Origin: Burkholderia cepacia
GTDB lineage: Bacteria; Pseudomonadota; Gammaproteobacteria; Burkholderiales; Burkholderiaceae
DNA: 64,000 nt
Reading direction: 5' to 3'
Assembly (NCBI RefSeq): GCF_029962485.1
Contig: NZ_CP073639.1
Span: 62,001-126,000 of the forward strand
A program made the translations under genes and the position numbers. This document shows positions 9,401 to 21,615 of this stretch, one piece after another. How positions within the stretch are numbered: position 1 is the first letter of the stretch; each line of letters begins with the position of its first letter. The notes under the pieces were generated by a model. That model was given only the letters and a program-made list of their open reading frames with translations, ran no database searches and had not been told where the DNA came from.

Positions 9401-9924
9401 CACTGGCGGCGATGGGCGATGCGGCTGAACAGTATCTGGAGGCGGCCACCGCGAGCCGCTTGCTGAAGTGGGCGACGGATCGCTATCGCGACCAGAAGCA
9501 GGGGCCGATGCTCAGGCGCGCGGGCGAGATCTTCGCGGGGCTCACGCTCGGCGAATTCGCGAAGCTGACCGTCGATACCGAACGGACGCCGCCTGCGCTG
9601 TATGCGCGGCGCACGAAGGGAACGTCGGTCGAGGTTGCGGGATTGAGCGAAGGCACGCGCGACCAGTTGTTCCTCGCGCTGCGCATCGCGGCACTGGAGC
9701 TGCAGCTCGGCAGCCGGACCGCGCTGCCGTTCGTCGCCGACGATCTGTTTATCAATTTCGACGATGCGCGCGCGAAGGCCGGGCTCGATGCGCTGCGCGA
9801 TCTGTCGACGCGAACCCAGGTGCTGTTCCTGACGCACCACGACCACCTGCTGCCGCTTGTGCGGGACGTCTTCGGCGAGCGGGTCAACGTGGTCGAGTTG
9901 CAGCGCGCGCCGGCCGGCGCGTGA
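6454..9924 (+). CDS. SbcC/YhaN-like AAA ATPase with long coiled coil
   Basis: A 1156-residue SMC/Rad50-type ATPase partner of the preceding nuclease. Walker A is GPNEAGKST at residues 33-41. The ABC signature region LSEGTRDQLFLALR begins near 1064, Walker B is PFVADDL ending in D1096-D1097, and an LTHH switch-histidine motif lies at 1126-1129. Between the ATPase halves are about 850 residues of Ala/Glu/Arg-rich coiled coil, highly charged, with no obvious Rad50 zinc hook CxxC. That absence fits YhaN rather than SbcC. A GGGGGGAG ribosome site overlaps the end of the upstream gene. Large antisense open frames over this gene are GC-bias artefacts. Confidence 0.88.
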   Translation: MRISQLDLIKYGKFTDETLRFPSAGEDFHVIVGPNEAGKSTIRTAVSELLFGMKLQTPLDFLHSTPELRIGGVLENGSGELSFHRARGRSPLRTPADDKLPDDYLAAILDGATREFFEQMFGLDHGRLVDGGRSILDASDKLGQVLFESAAGVGSLGPVREELDARSVELWAPRRSGSAFALAETSFNEAVTELKTVQVRTRDWVDRKDAREAVEQQIEQARAEQRRLETLRSKLERVRRLAPYLKELTVKDAALAELGAVVELPPTAYADLLKAQGDLAAEQKVLEERRADLLAKRQARDAIDADADTLALEADIEALDRLRGACMNHAQDLLLLGADVERHVSAACAAADQLDWPTDEASLRASLPTALSLKTVANLLREHGALHQALAGARESLDERTRELAQVQEQQARLSTVDVPEALRAALADAQGFRNSGQREQALEHEIAAAERTLSGALDALGQWRMPVDTLRALDVPSAARLGALLKEDSEHASAAAAARDARDSAFEELERLELQEKHFAENHKVVTTADVLAARARRDGAWGDIRSGAVDLATGAPAVDDAIRLADELVDAQLGATQAAATLQSLRQQVESARVGVARRQSALDERERGLTAHRDAWAALATTAAVPGMPLAAMSDWLAKRETVFAAQADLDRQRREFDAMRAARAGAESALRAALRTVSRGGESDGLAALVAIAETFVQSAEKAIAQKDSLDDRAREADRGCATAQSRAGHAQTAYDAWRAQWHDALADAKLSASATTLAAAEGALGLANAVTAELADADAPRNRIAAIRAELAALEAGARRLAEALAPEWLASGDWPDVARRLTMRLAAAREIARAIGRADEAVRQADGKVADAVAAVAGADARIQPLLQLAGVASIDAALPLAERSDRQRQLRQAVDAAHEALVRDGDGLSRSAVETEVAAQDIADVPAHLEAVKQSLGDVGKRLNELSQQQVVADQAFGAIDGQANAAVAESKRQEALAAMGDAAEQYLEAATASRLLKWATDRYRDQKQGPMLRRAGEIFAGLTLGEFAKLTVDTERTPPALYARRTKGTSVEVAGLSEGTRDQLFLALRIAALELQLGSRTALPFVADDLFINFDDARAKAGLDALRDLSTRTQVLFLTHHDHLLPLVRDVFGERVNVVELQRAPAGA

Positions 9925-10046
9925 TGCGGGGGCGTGCCGGGATGCCGGCACACGGGAGGGGGCATCGCGTACAGGTAGTATGAGCGGTTCCGAAAGGCGC
10001 GCGGCCGGGGCAACCGGTCGCGGGTCTGGCCACACGAGGGGAAAAT

Positions 10047-10571
10047 ATGAAAAAGCTGGTAGCCGCCATCGCGTTCGCGGCGGACAAGCATCGCAATCAG
10101 CGTCGCAAGGACGAAGAGGCGTCGCCGTACATCAATCATCCGATCGCACTCGCCGACGTGCTGGCCAACGAGGCCGGTATCGAGGACGAGCGCGTGATCG
10201 TCGCGGCGGTGCTGCACGACACGGTCGAGGACACGGAGACGACCGAGCAGGAACTGCTGCGGCTGTTCGGCAAGGACGTGGCGGACATCGTGATGGAAGT
10301 CACCGACGACAAGTCGTTGCCGAAGGAGGAGCGCAAGCGCCTGCAGGTCGAGCATGCGTCGACCATCAGCCGGCGCGCGAAGCTCGTGAAGCTCGCCGAC
10401 AAGATCTGCAACCTGCGCGACATCGCGCAGCATCCGCCCGCGGACTGGCCGCTCGAGCGCAAGCAGGCGTATTTCGACTGGGCGAAGTCGGTCGTCGACC
10501 CGATGCGTGGCGTGCATCCCGGTCTCGAGATGATCTTCGACACCGCATACGGTGCGCGGCCGGCGGACTGA
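10047..10571 (+). CDS. HD-domain phosphohydrolase, MESH1/SpoT-hydrolase-like
   Basis: A 174-residue single-domain HD hydrolase. The metal ligands of the RelA/SpoT hydrolase fold are present: H31, H57-D58 (AAVLHDTVED) and D118 (KLADKICNLRD), together with the ED pair at 61-62. Size and motifs fit small alarmone hydrolases (MESH1-like), which remove pyrophosphate from ppGpp in the cytosol. No synthetase or TGS/ACT domain is present. GAGGGGA precedes the ATG. The next gene follows after 9 bases, so the two are probably one transcript. Substrate is inferred from family only. Confidence 0.82.
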   Translation: MKKLVAAIAFAADKHRNQRRKDEEASPYINHPIALADVLANEAGIEDERVIVAAVLHDTVEDTETTEQELLRLFGKDVADIVMEVTDDKSLPKEERKRLQVEHASTISRRAKLVKLADKICNLRDIAQHPPADWPLERKQAYFDWAKSVVDPMRGVHPGLEMIFDTAYGARPAD

Positions 10572-10580
10572 GGCTCCTGC

Positions 10581-11267
10581 ATGACATCGGCCCGATCCGT
10601 CGAAGCCGCCGCGCGGCAAGTGCCCGCTGTGGCGGGTGTCGACGTCGGCGGCGACAAGAAGTTATGCGACCTCGTGATCCTGCGCGGGTCGACGGTCGTC
10701 TGCCGCGAAGCGCGGATTGCACCCGAGGCGGTGCCCGCGCTGTGCGTTGCCCATGATGTCGTGGCCGTCGGCGTCGACGCACCGAGCGTGTGGTGGACGG
10801 GCGTCGGCCGCCGGGCGGCCGAACAGGCGCTCGCGCGCGAACGGATCTCGTGTTTTCCGACACCGTCGCGGGAGCAGGCCGTCGCAAGCACATCGGGCTT
10901 CTTCGACTGGATGTTCATCGGAGAACGCGTGTACCGCGCGCTGGCGGACACCTATCCATTGCTGACCGGCGAGCACTATGCGGGCGGTCGCGCGAGCTTC
11001 GAGACCTATCCGTACGCGATTACCTGCGCGATGCTGGGCAAGGCGGTGGCCTCGGCGAAGCAGAAGCGTACCCAGCGCCAGCAATTGCTGGTGCGGCTGG
11101 GAGTCGACGTGTCGACGCTGCGCTCCGTCGATGCGCGAGACGCGACCCTTTGCGCGTTGACTGCGCAATATGTGATCGACGGGAACGCGCATGCGTATGG
11201 TGATACGGAGGGTGGCTACATCCGCGTGCCGATCGTGAGCGAGTCGATCGTGCTCGACTCACTTTAG
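10581..11267 (+). CDS. DUF429 family protein, RNase H-like fold
   Basis: A 228-residue protein resembling the DUF429 family of predicted nucleases. It has an N-terminal strand with an acidic residue in AGVDVGGDKK, a second acidic motif VGVDAPS, then the conserved block FFDWMFIGERVY and ETYPYAI. The fold is expected to be RNase H/RuvC-like, but activity is unproven in the family. It is translated directly after the HD hydrolase gene (9-base gap), implying shared expression and perhaps a joint role in nucleotide or nucleic-acid metabolism. Downstream it converges on the next gene, on the minus strand. Confidence 0.7.
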   Translation: MTSARSVEAAARQVPAVAGVDVGGDKKLCDLVILRGSTVVCREARIAPEAVPALCVAHDVVAVGVDAPSVWWTGVGRRAAEQALARERISCFPTPSREQAVASTSGFFDWMFIGERVYRALADTYPLLTGEHYAGGRASFETYPYAITCAMLGKAVASAKQKRTQRQQLLVRLGVDVSTLRSVDARDATLCALTAQYVIDGNAHAYGDTEGGYIRVPIVSESIVLDSL

Positions 11268-11442
11268 CGATGGAACGTGGCGACTGCGGGGCAGGTGCCA
11301 CGGCAAGGTGAGCTTTTGCAGGAGAGGTTCGGTCTTCGTGGCGCGGATGTCGTCAGGCGTCGAGTGGTCGACCGACAAACATCAGGATTGCCGGCGCGCA
11401 CGACATGAAGCCGGTGCGCCGCGCAATCCCGGGCGGCGCTGT

Positions 11443-11913
11443 TCAATCCTCGAGGATGGACTTCGGCACGCTGGACAGGTCGCAGGCTTGCGCTTGTTCG
11501 AAGTAGTCTTCCGCATCGTTGATCATCACGACGGCGACGTCGATCAGCTCGTCGAGCCGTTGCAGCAGCGATTCACGCCACTCGATGTCTTCATCGCGCT
11601 CGGGCGTCTTGTCCAGCTGCTCGATGATCGAATCGGCCGTCTGCAGGAAGGGGATCGCCTGCTGATAGTTTTCGATCGAGACCATCGCCGCGTTGCGCGC
11701 GCCGACCAGTCGTTCGCGGTGCTCGTCCGCCAGTTCGGATTCGCCGCTGATCCGCGGCAGTACATCCGAGATGCGCTGAAGAAGCGGCGGCGTCTGTTCT
11801 TCCAGCAGGATGGCGCGTTCGCGCAGCGCCGCATATTCGTCGCGAAGATCGGCGTCGCCGGATTGAGTCGTGCTGTCCATCGTCGATATGAGTGCGTGGT
11901 TCGGTCGCGGCAT
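11443..11913 (-). CDS. Acidic helical hypothetical protein
   Basis: A 156-residue (or 145 if starting at the second Met, 11880) soluble protein, rich in Glu, Asp, Leu, Arg and Ile and predicted to be almost entirely alpha-helical. No cysteine cluster, signal peptide or known catalytic motif is seen. The repeated pattern of ERxxLxEE and LLQRLDELIDV heptads suggests helical bundles or weak coiled coils. Neither start has a clear ribosome site. It is transcribed toward the DUF429 gene and away from the rrn operon. Function is not recognised. Confidence 0.65.
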   Translation of the reverse strand: MPRPNHALISTMDSTTQSGDADLRDEYAALRERAILLEEQTPPLLQRISDVLPRISGESELADEHRERLVGARNAAMVSIENYQQAIPFLQTADSIIEQLDKTPERDEDIEWRESLLQRLDELIDVAVVMINDAEDYFEQAQACDLSSVPKSILED

Positions 11914-12031
11914 GATACTCGACAGCGCCAGGTTCCTTGTCCGTTCCGCTGGCCTCTATATAGGCGGAAAGGCGGACATACGTCATATCGATAGGGAACC
12001 ACTCGCGTTGCGATCCGCGCCCGTCGAACCC

Positions 12032-12067
12032 AAAGCTCTCGTGCGCGTCAGCGCACGAGAGCTTTTT
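12032..12067. terminator. Strong intrinsic terminator before rrn
   Basis: A perfect 15-bp inverted repeat (12032-12046 with 12051-12065), loop GTCA, with a run of five T on the plus strand (12063-12067) and three on the minus strand. It is best read as a plus-strand terminator. The nearest annotated plus-strand gene ends about 760 bases upstream, so its purpose is unclear: it may insulate the rrn promoters or end a small RNA. Confidence 0.85.
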
Positions 12068-12089
12068 CAAATATTTTTCGCAAAAGGGC

Positions 12090-12118
12090 TTGCGGAGATC
12101 GGGGCGGATGCATAGAAT
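12090..12118 (+). promoter_or_regulatory. Putative rrn P1 promoter with UP element
   Basis: TTGCGG (12090-12095), a 17-base spacer and TAGAAT (12113-12118). An AT-rich stretch (about 12063-12086), immediately upstream, resembles an rRNA UP element. It sits some 400 bases before 16S. Confidence 0.55.
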
Positions 12119-12249
12119 CACGCCTCTTTCGCGCTAACGGAAACACGGCGCGGGAGGGAAGGGAAGCGGTGCTGTTGAGGCAGGTGGTACGGGCCTCGGC
12201 GGTACAGGAAGTTGAGCCCCGCAGTCGCAACGATGTAGTAAAAAAGTTG

Positions 12250-12278
12250 TTGACGAGCTGCGAAACACGGTTCATAAT
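12250..12278 (+). promoter_or_regulatory. Putative rrn P2 promoter
   Basis: TTGACG (12250-12255), a 17-base spacer and CATAAT (12273-12278), with an A-rich tract just upstream. This is the closest to consensus of the promoters ahead of 16S. Confidence 0.65.
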
Positions 12279-12337
12279 CTCGCTTCTCTGCTGCTGAAAA
12301 CGCAGCGCTGCCGGGAAACACGAAGTTCCTCGCAGAT

Positions 12338-12350
12338 TGCTCTTTAAAAA
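12338..12350 (+). promoter_or_regulatory. boxA antitermination element, 16S leader
   Basis: TGCTCTTTAAAAA matches the boxA sequence recognised by NusB/S10 antitermination factors in rRNA leaders. It is about 175 bases before mature 16S. Confidence 0.7.
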
Positions 12351-12523
12351 TTAACAGCCGATAAGTGTGGGCGCTTGATGGAAGCGAGCTGATCCTCGGA
12401 TCAGATAGCGAAAGTATCAAGAGTCTCACACTAAAGTAAGTCAGGTTTATGAAGTGATTCATATTCCTGTCAGCTTTGAGTGAGCGACCGGTTCTTAACC
12501 GAACCGAAAACAGTAACAGGTTT

Positions 12524-14062
<1,539 letters not shown>

Positions 14063-14125
14063 CCAGAGCTATCTCGCAAAGTTGAGCGCTCACGCTTATC
14101 GGCTGTAAATTAAAGACAGACTCAG

Positions 14126-14202
14126 GGGTCTGTAGCTCAGTCGGTTAGAGCACCGTCTTGATAAGGCGGGGGTCGTTGGTTCGAATCCAACCAGACCCAC
14201 CA
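14126..14202 (+). tRNA. tRNA-Ile (GAT)
   Basis: 77 bases including an encoded CCA end. The acceptor stem GGGTCTG pairs with CAGACCC, the anticodon GAT is at 14160-14162 within a CCGTC/GGCGG stem, and the T-arm is GGTTCGAATCC. It lies in the 16S-23S spacer, as usual in Burkholderia. Confidence 0.97.
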
Positions 14203-14292
14203 TTGTCTGACGTGTCGATGATCGTTAGCGCTTTAGCGCTTACGAGAATCCCATGCCGAGGCTGTAACACACCTGAGGTCATCTGTACTCAT

Positions 14293-14368
14293 GGGGGCAT
14301 AGCTCAGCTGGGAGAGCACCTGCTTTGCAAGCAGGGGGTCGTCGGTTCGATCCCGTCTGCCTCCACCA
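14293..14368 (+). tRNA. tRNA-Ala (TGC)
   Basis: 76 bases with CCA encoded. The acceptor stem GGGGGCA pairs with TGCCTCC, and the anticodon TGC at 14336-14338 is flanked by the CCTGC/GCAGG stem. It is the second spacer tRNA of the rrn operon. Confidence 0.97.
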
Positions 14369-14457
14369 ATCTTCAATGACAAGCGTTCGACTTGGGTCGA
14401 ATCTTTGTCATTGGCGATTGAGCCAGTCAGAGTGATACGTAGTACGTATCGGCTGTC

Positions 14458-14470
14458 GTTCTTTAACAAT
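14458..14470 (+). promoter_or_regulatory. boxA-like element before 23S
   Basis: GTTCTTTAACAAT resembles boxA and lies about 185 bases before 23S, the usual position of the spacer antitermination element. Confidence 0.55.
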
Positions 14471-14653
14471 CTGGAAGAAGTAAGTAATTTGGATAGCGGA
14501 AGCGTCTAATGAGATGGACGTGGAAACTATCCGGGTTGTGATTGTATCGATGTATCTCAAGATGATTCGAACTCTATGTTTGACTCAATTGGAATACGGC
14601 ACAACGCGAGAACTCAACCTGTAGCGACTGTCGATGAGACAGACTCGTTATAG

Positions 14654-17536
<2,883 letters not shown>

Positions 17537-17659
17537 ATAACAAGTCTGCCTTGTAGATCGGCGCCGTGCGCAAGCACTGGCTGCAGGATCCAGAGCGACA
17601 AGTTGGATTCTCGTGTGTGATACACACAACTCAAAAATTACTGCTTCTTCCAAGATTGG

Positions 17660-17681
17660 TTGTGCTGCGAAGCCAGCACAA
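17660..17681 (+). other. Processing stem between 23S and 5S
   Basis: An 8-bp inverted repeat TTGTGCTG/CAGCACAA with a 6-base loop, just before 5S. It is probably a processing structure of the rRNA precursor. Confidence 0.4.
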
Positions 17682-17691
17682 CAACCCTCTT

Positions 17692-17807
17692 TGCCTGATG
17701 ACCATAGCGAGTCGGTCCCACCCCTTCCCATCCCGAACAGGACCGTGAAACGACTCTACGCCGATGATAGTGCGGATTCCCGTGTGAAAGTAGGTAATCG
17801 TCAGGCT
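17692..17807 (+). rRNA. rrf: 5S ribosomal RNA
   Basis: About 116 bases. The 5' TGCCTGA pairs with the 3' TCAGGC, and the conserved CCCATCCCGAAC loop is at about 17728-17739. It is the last gene of the rrn operon. Confidence 0.95.
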
Positions 17808-17818
17808 CCCTAAGCCAG

Positions 17819-17847
17819 AAACCCCCGCCCGAAAGGCGGGGGTTTTT
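17819..17847 (+). terminator. rrn operon terminator
   Basis: Stem ACCCCCGCC (17821-17829) with GGCGGGGGT (17835-17843), extended by AA/TT, a loop of five bases, then a T run. It lies directly after 5S. Confidence 0.93.
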
Positions 17848-17924
17848 GCATTTCGGCGACGGAAATGCACGTCGAATGGCAGGTGACGACGCGACCAGTG
17901 CCAATCCTTCGAAAACACCCCCAG

Positions 17925-18210
17925 TCAGGAAACGACAACCGTAAATTCGACGCCTGATTCGAAGTCCAGCGTTGTAGTCGAAAACCGCGGATCGTTGTCG
18001 AGATAGTGCTTGTACGATCGAACGGCGTCCTCGGCGGTGTACATATTGTCGGCAAGTACCACCGATCCCGGGCGCAGCAGGCGCTCGATCTGCTTGAACA
18101 GTTTCAGATAGGCATCGGCCCATACATCGATAAATACCATGTCGAACGTACCCTCCAGATCGGCAACGGTGTCGAATACGTTGGTTCCGTCATCGACGAA
18201 CCCGGGCGAT
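17925..18210 (-). pseudogene. 3' fragment of a SAM-dependent O-methyltransferase
   Basis: The C-terminal half (roughly 90 residues) of a class I SAM-dependent O-methyltransferase. It carries the strand-4 to strand-7 blocks FDMVFIDVWADAY, RLLRPGSVVLADNMY and the C-terminal VEFTVVVS. The SAM-binding N-terminal half (GxGxG region) is absent. Upstream, the frame runs into the end of the ferredoxin gene, where the residues no longer resemble a methyltransferase. The fragment lies between the rrn terminator and the ECF operon, so it was probably truncated by a deletion or recombination at the rrn flank. Confidence 0.65.
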
Positions 18211-18211
18211 G

Positions 18212-18508
18212 CTATGTCCTTCGAGTGAGCGTGATCGCGCGTTCGGGACACGCCGTCACGCAAAGTCCGCATGACTGGCAGGCTTGTGCATTCGGCGTGT
18301 AGGCGACTTTCATTCCGTGCACGCGCTGCTTCAGGCGATGCATCAGACCGAGGCCGAGGTAATCGGCGCTGTCGATGCGCCGGATCTCAAACACGTTCTC
18401 GGGGCAAACGGCGATGCAATCTCCCTTGCCCTCGCAACGTTTCAGATCGACGATCGGCGCAATCACACCCGGCTTCTGTTTGCAGTCGCCCGTTGATTTC
18501 TCGCGCAT
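18212..18508 (-). CDS. Ferredoxin with 3Cys and 4Cys cluster motifs
   Basis: A 98-residue ferredoxin. The second motif CQSCGLCVTACP (C77, C80, C83, C87) is a standard 4Fe-4S site. The first, CEGKGDCIAVCP (C25, C31, C35), has Lys28 where the second Cys would be, as in 3Fe-4S/4Fe-4S ferredoxins of the seven-iron type. It acts as a cytosolic electron carrier. GGGAGAG lies 6 bases before the ATG. It starts 2 bases after the membrane-protein gene ends, so it belongs to the ECF sigma operon. The redox partner is unknown. Confidence 0.85.
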   Translation of the reverse strand: MREKSTGDCKQKPGVIAPIVDLKRCEGKGDCIAVCPENVFEIRRIDSADYLGLGLMHRLKQRVHGMKVAYTPNAQACQSCGLCVTACPERAITLTRRT

Positions 18509-18510
18509 GA

Positions 18511-18819
18511 TCACTCTCCCGTGCGCGGGTTGCTGTCCGATCGCCATGCGGCCCGAACACGCTCGCGTTCTTCCGGCGTCATGGATTCCCACTTGCGCCA
18601 GTGGCGCCGGCCGTGCCAGCCGCGGTGCCCGCGAAATCCGCCGAACAGAATGCGGCTCAACACGAGCAGGCCCAGCGCATGGGCGAAGTCGATCGTACGG
18701 GCGCCGACGAACAGCGCCGGAATCACCCAGTTCCACAGCATCATGACGACCCATCCGAGCACGCCTATGGCAATCACCGCGAACAGCGCCTTGCCGGCAC
18801 ATCTGATTCGAAAATTCAT
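18511..18819 (-). CDS. Small membrane protein in ECF sigma operon
   Basis: A 102-residue protein with two predicted membrane spans (about residues 8-30 and 36-58) and a cytosolic tail rich in Arg, His, Trp and Glu (HRGWHGRRHWRKWESMTPEE). It lies 12 bases after the sigma gene. Position suggests an anti-sigma or signalling role, but it lacks the classic zinc-finger anti-sigma motif HxxxCxxC. The MTPEERERVRAAWR segment resembles the metal-sensing tails of some periplasmic proteins, only loosely. Confidence 0.65.
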   Translation of the reverse strand: MNFRIRCAGKALFAVIAIGVLGWVVMMLWNWVIPALFVGARTIDFAHALGLLVLSRILFGGFRGHRGWHGRRHWRKWESMTPEERERVRAAWRSDSNPRTGE

Positions 18820-18831
18820 TCGTCGACTCCT

Positions 18832-19413
18832 CTAGATATCCAGTTCATCAAAAATGGGCTGCAGTCGGGCGCGCAGATGCAAGACCGCATAGCGTTTGCG
18901 CGCGAGCAGGGTATTGAGCGCGATACCGCTTTGCGCGGTCATCTCCTTGAAGGACTGCCCTTCCAGTTCATGCGCGATAAAAACCTCACGCTGATTCGGT
19001 GGCAACTCGTCGAGTGCATCCTGCAACGCCTTGAGCACCAGCGTGCGAGCGTAGAGCGCTTCGGGGCCGGCATCGTGTGCCGGGAGCGCGAGGTCCAGGC
19101 GATACTCGCTGCTCGTTTCGTCCTCGGCGTCGAGCAGGTCGGCCAGCGGCTGCTCTTTCTTTTTGCGAAAACGATCGATGATGCGGTTGCGCGCGGTACG
19201 GAAAAGCCACGCGCTCGCCTGTTCGATGGGAGCTGGCAGCCGATAGGCTTGTACGAATTCGTAAAACACGTCCTGCAGGATGTCCTCGGCATCGTCCGGG
19301 TCGCGGATCCGACGCCGGATGAAATTGGCTAGCCTCGTTCGTTCGCGCATCACCGTCGCAGTGATGTCGCGGTCTGGGTCGGTCATCATGTGCGAAGTGG
19401 GTGGCGATTCCAT
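18832..19413 (-). CDS. ECF sigma-70 family RNA polymerase sigma factor
   Basis: A 193-residue group 4 sigma factor. Region 2 (about residues 25-90) holds DPDDAEDILQDVFYEF and SAWLFRTARNRIIDRFRKKK, which bind core RNA polymerase and the -10 element. Region 4 (about 130-180) holds LPPNQREVFIAHELEGQSFKEM with the helix-turn-helix for the -35 element. A 30-residue acidic linker separates them. Start codons at 19413, 19389 and 19386 are possible; none has a strong ribosome site. It heads an operon with a membrane protein and a ferredoxin. The signal sensed is unknown. Confidence 0.88.
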   Translation of the reverse strand: MESPPTSHMMTDPDRDITATVMRERTRLANFIRRRIRDPDDAEDILQDVFYEFVQAYRLPAPIEQASAWLFRTARNRIIDRFRKKKEQPLADLLDAEDETSSEYRLDLALPAHDAGPEALYARTLVLKALQDALDELPPNQREVFIAHELEGQSFKEMTAQSGIALNTLLARKRYAVLHLRARLQPIFDELDI

Positions 19414-19691
19414 GCCTGTGAAGACGTTTCAGGCGCCCGAATATTGTGACGCGCGTGAAAATCCGCTGCCGAACGCATCGCCTCCATGCACCACGGACAG
19501 TTGGCACGGAAGTCCGGTCCTGCCGAATCAGTCCCGCCTTCCTCCCGCGGCTCCGCAGCCTCGCCGGACCCTTGTCCGAACTGGTCAGGCCAGTCAGGCC
19601 TTAAGTTCCCGTTGCCGCGGTCGTTAAACAGGTCGTTGCCGGCCTTCGGCGACCCCATTCAAAAAACGCGGTAACGGAGATCGAAGTCATC

Positions 19692-21521
19692 ATGCTGTCC
19701 TCGATTCGTGCTCGGATACTTGCGACCTGCGTCGCCATCGTGGTCACGGCGCTGGCCGTGACGGGGGGGCTGGTCTATTACGTCGTCAAGAACCACAACG
19801 ACGAGACCATCGACCAGAACCACAAGTCGATCCTCGCCGGTCACGCGCTGGCGATCAACGAATGGGTGGCCAGCAGGGGACGGGAAACCCAGGCACTCGC
19901 CGACACAATCGCGATCGGCGAAGGCGACCCGCTGCCGGCGTTGAAACTGCTCGGTAAGTCGGGCGGCTTCGAGGTGCTGACGCTTGGTCTTCCGGACAAG
20001 ACCGCGTTCTCGAACGTCCCGCTCGCGCCCGGCTACGACCCGACCGCACGGCCCTGGTACAAGCAAGCCGTCAGCGCGGGCCAACTGGTCGTGACGGCAC
20101 TCTACCGCGATGCGACGACCGGCAAGCCGGCGTTCGCGTTCGCGGTGCCCGTGGTGCGCGACGGCACGGTGAAGGGCGTGCTGGCCGCCAGCCTGTTCAT
20201 GGAGAGCGTGAGCGCGATCGTCACCTCCGTTCACCCGACACCGGCGAGCTTCGCGTTCCTGGTGGACAAGAGCGGGCGCGTGATCGCATCGGCCAAGACC
20301 GACCTGATCATGAAGCCTGCGACCGGTCTTTCGCCGGCGCTCGATTCCGATCACCTCGGCGCGCTGCAGACGGCGTCTACGCCTGTCGCGGTCGACATCG
20401 ACGGGGCCACCAAGCTGGTGCGCGCACAGCCGATCGCCGGCACCGACTGGTCGCTGGTGCTCGCGCTCGACAAGGCCGACGTGACGGCCGGCATGCGCGC
20501 GGTCGCGACGACGACGCTGGCTGCCATCCTGATCGTTGCCGTCATCGCGGCGGCGCTCGTCGGCGCGATGACGAACGCGGCCTTCAAGCGCATCCTGCTG
20601 GTTCGCGATGCGCTCACGGACGTCTCGAGCGGCAGCGGCGACCTGACGAAACGCCTGCCTGCCGACGGCGAGGACGAAGCCGCGCAGATCGCGCATGCGT
20701 TCAACCTGTTTGCCGAAAAGATCAGCACGATCCTGCTGCAGATTCGCGAATTCAGCGAATCCGTCAACCTCGCGAGCGCCGAGATCGCACAGGGCAACCA
20801 GGATCTGTCGAGCCGGACTGAACATGCGGCGTCGAGCTTGCAGGAAACGGCCGCCGCACTCGAGGAAATCGCCGGCACGGCCCGCAACTCGGCCGATGCG
20901 GCAAGTCAGGTGAGCCGTCTGGCCGAATCCGCGTCGAATGTCGCGCTGCGCGGCGGCTCGGTCGTGAGCGAGGTCGTGTCGACGATGAACGACATCACGC
21001 AAGCGTCCGGCGAGATTGCCAACATCGTAGGCGTGATCGACGGCATCGCATTCCAGACCAACATTCTCGCGTTGAACGCTGCCGTCGAGGCCGCACGCGC
21101 GAACGAGCACGGCCGCGGTTTTGCGGTCGTTGCCGGCGAGGTGCGTGCACTCGCGCAGCGCAGCGCGCAGGCCGCCAAGGAGATCAAGCAGCTGATTCAC
21201 TCGTCGGTCGAGAAGATCGAAGGCGGCTCCGGACTCGTCCAGACGGCCGGTGCGACGATGGACGAAATCGTCGAGGGCGTGCGCAGCATCACGGGCGTGA
21301 TTGCCGAGATTACCGTGGCAGCGAAGGAGCAGAGCACGGGGCTCGAGCAGGTGAATCAGGCTGTGTCGCATCTCGACAATGCGACACAGCAGAATGCGGC
21401 GCTCGTCGAGCAGTCGGCGGCCGCGGCAGCGTTGTTGCGCGAGCAGGCCGCCAGGCTTGCGCAGACGGTCGGAGAGTTCAAGCTCGAGGACAACCGTGCA
21501 TTGACGTTGCAGCCTGCTTGA
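19692..21521 (+). CDS. Methyl-accepting chemotaxis protein
   Basis: A 609-residue transmembrane chemoreceptor. TM1 is at about residues 9-31, then a periplasmic double-Cache sensor of about 240 residues (with ARPWYKQAV and [12 protein letters not shown]), TM2 at about 273-295, a HAMP domain ([13 protein letters not shown]) and the cytoplasmic methylation/signalling helix bundle. The hairpin tip reads [20 protein letters not shown], the CheA/CheW contact. There is no C-terminal NWETF methyltransferase tether. GGAGA is 11 bases before the ATG. The ligand cannot be read from the sequence; Cache domains often bind amino acids or organic acids. Confidence 0.93.
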   Translation: MLSSIRARILATCVAIVVTALAVTGGLVYYVVKNHNDETIDQNHKSILAGHALAINEWVASRGRETQALADTIAIGEGDPLPALKLLGKSGGFEVLTLGLPDKTAFSNVPLAPGYDPTARPWYKQAVSAGQLVVTALYRDATTGKPAFAFAVPVVRDGTVKGVLAASLFMESVSAIVTSVHPTPASFAFLVDKSGRVIASAKTDLIMKPATGLSPALDSDHLGALQTASTPVAVDIDGATKLVRAQPIAGTDWSLVLALDKADVTAGMRAVATTTLAAILIVAVIAAALVGAMTNAAFKRILLVRDALTDVSSGSGDLTKRLPADGEDEAAQIAHAFNLFAEKISTILLQIREFSESVNLASAEIAQGNQDLSSRTEHAASSLQETAAALEEIAGTARNSADAASQVSRLAESASNVALRGGSVVSEVVSTMNDITQASGEIANIVGVIDGIAFQTNILALNAAVEAARANEHGRGFAVVAGEVRALAQRSAQAAKEIKQLIHSSVEKIEGGSGLVQTAGATMDEIVEGVRSITGVIAEITVAAKEQSTGLEQVNQAVSHLDNATQQNAALVEQSAAAAALLREQAARLAQTVGEFKLEDNRALTLQPA

Positions 21522-21615
21522 CGAGGTGCGACCGGCTACGTCCATCGGCGGCACGGGCGGGCGCAGCATCCTTCACGTATGCGTGAATGCCCGGACAGCC
21601 GGAATCGGGCGTTGC

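Noticed and set aside
9934..9951. GTGCCGG/CCGGCAC hairpin after the SbcC-like gene
   Set aside because: A 7-bp stem without a T-run; too weak to call a terminator in DNA this rich in GC.
19386..19658. Minus-strand frame with a CPWCMEAM segment
   Set aside because: It could hint at a metal-binding peptide, but it overlaps the sigma start region, lacks a ribosome site and has no other family feature.
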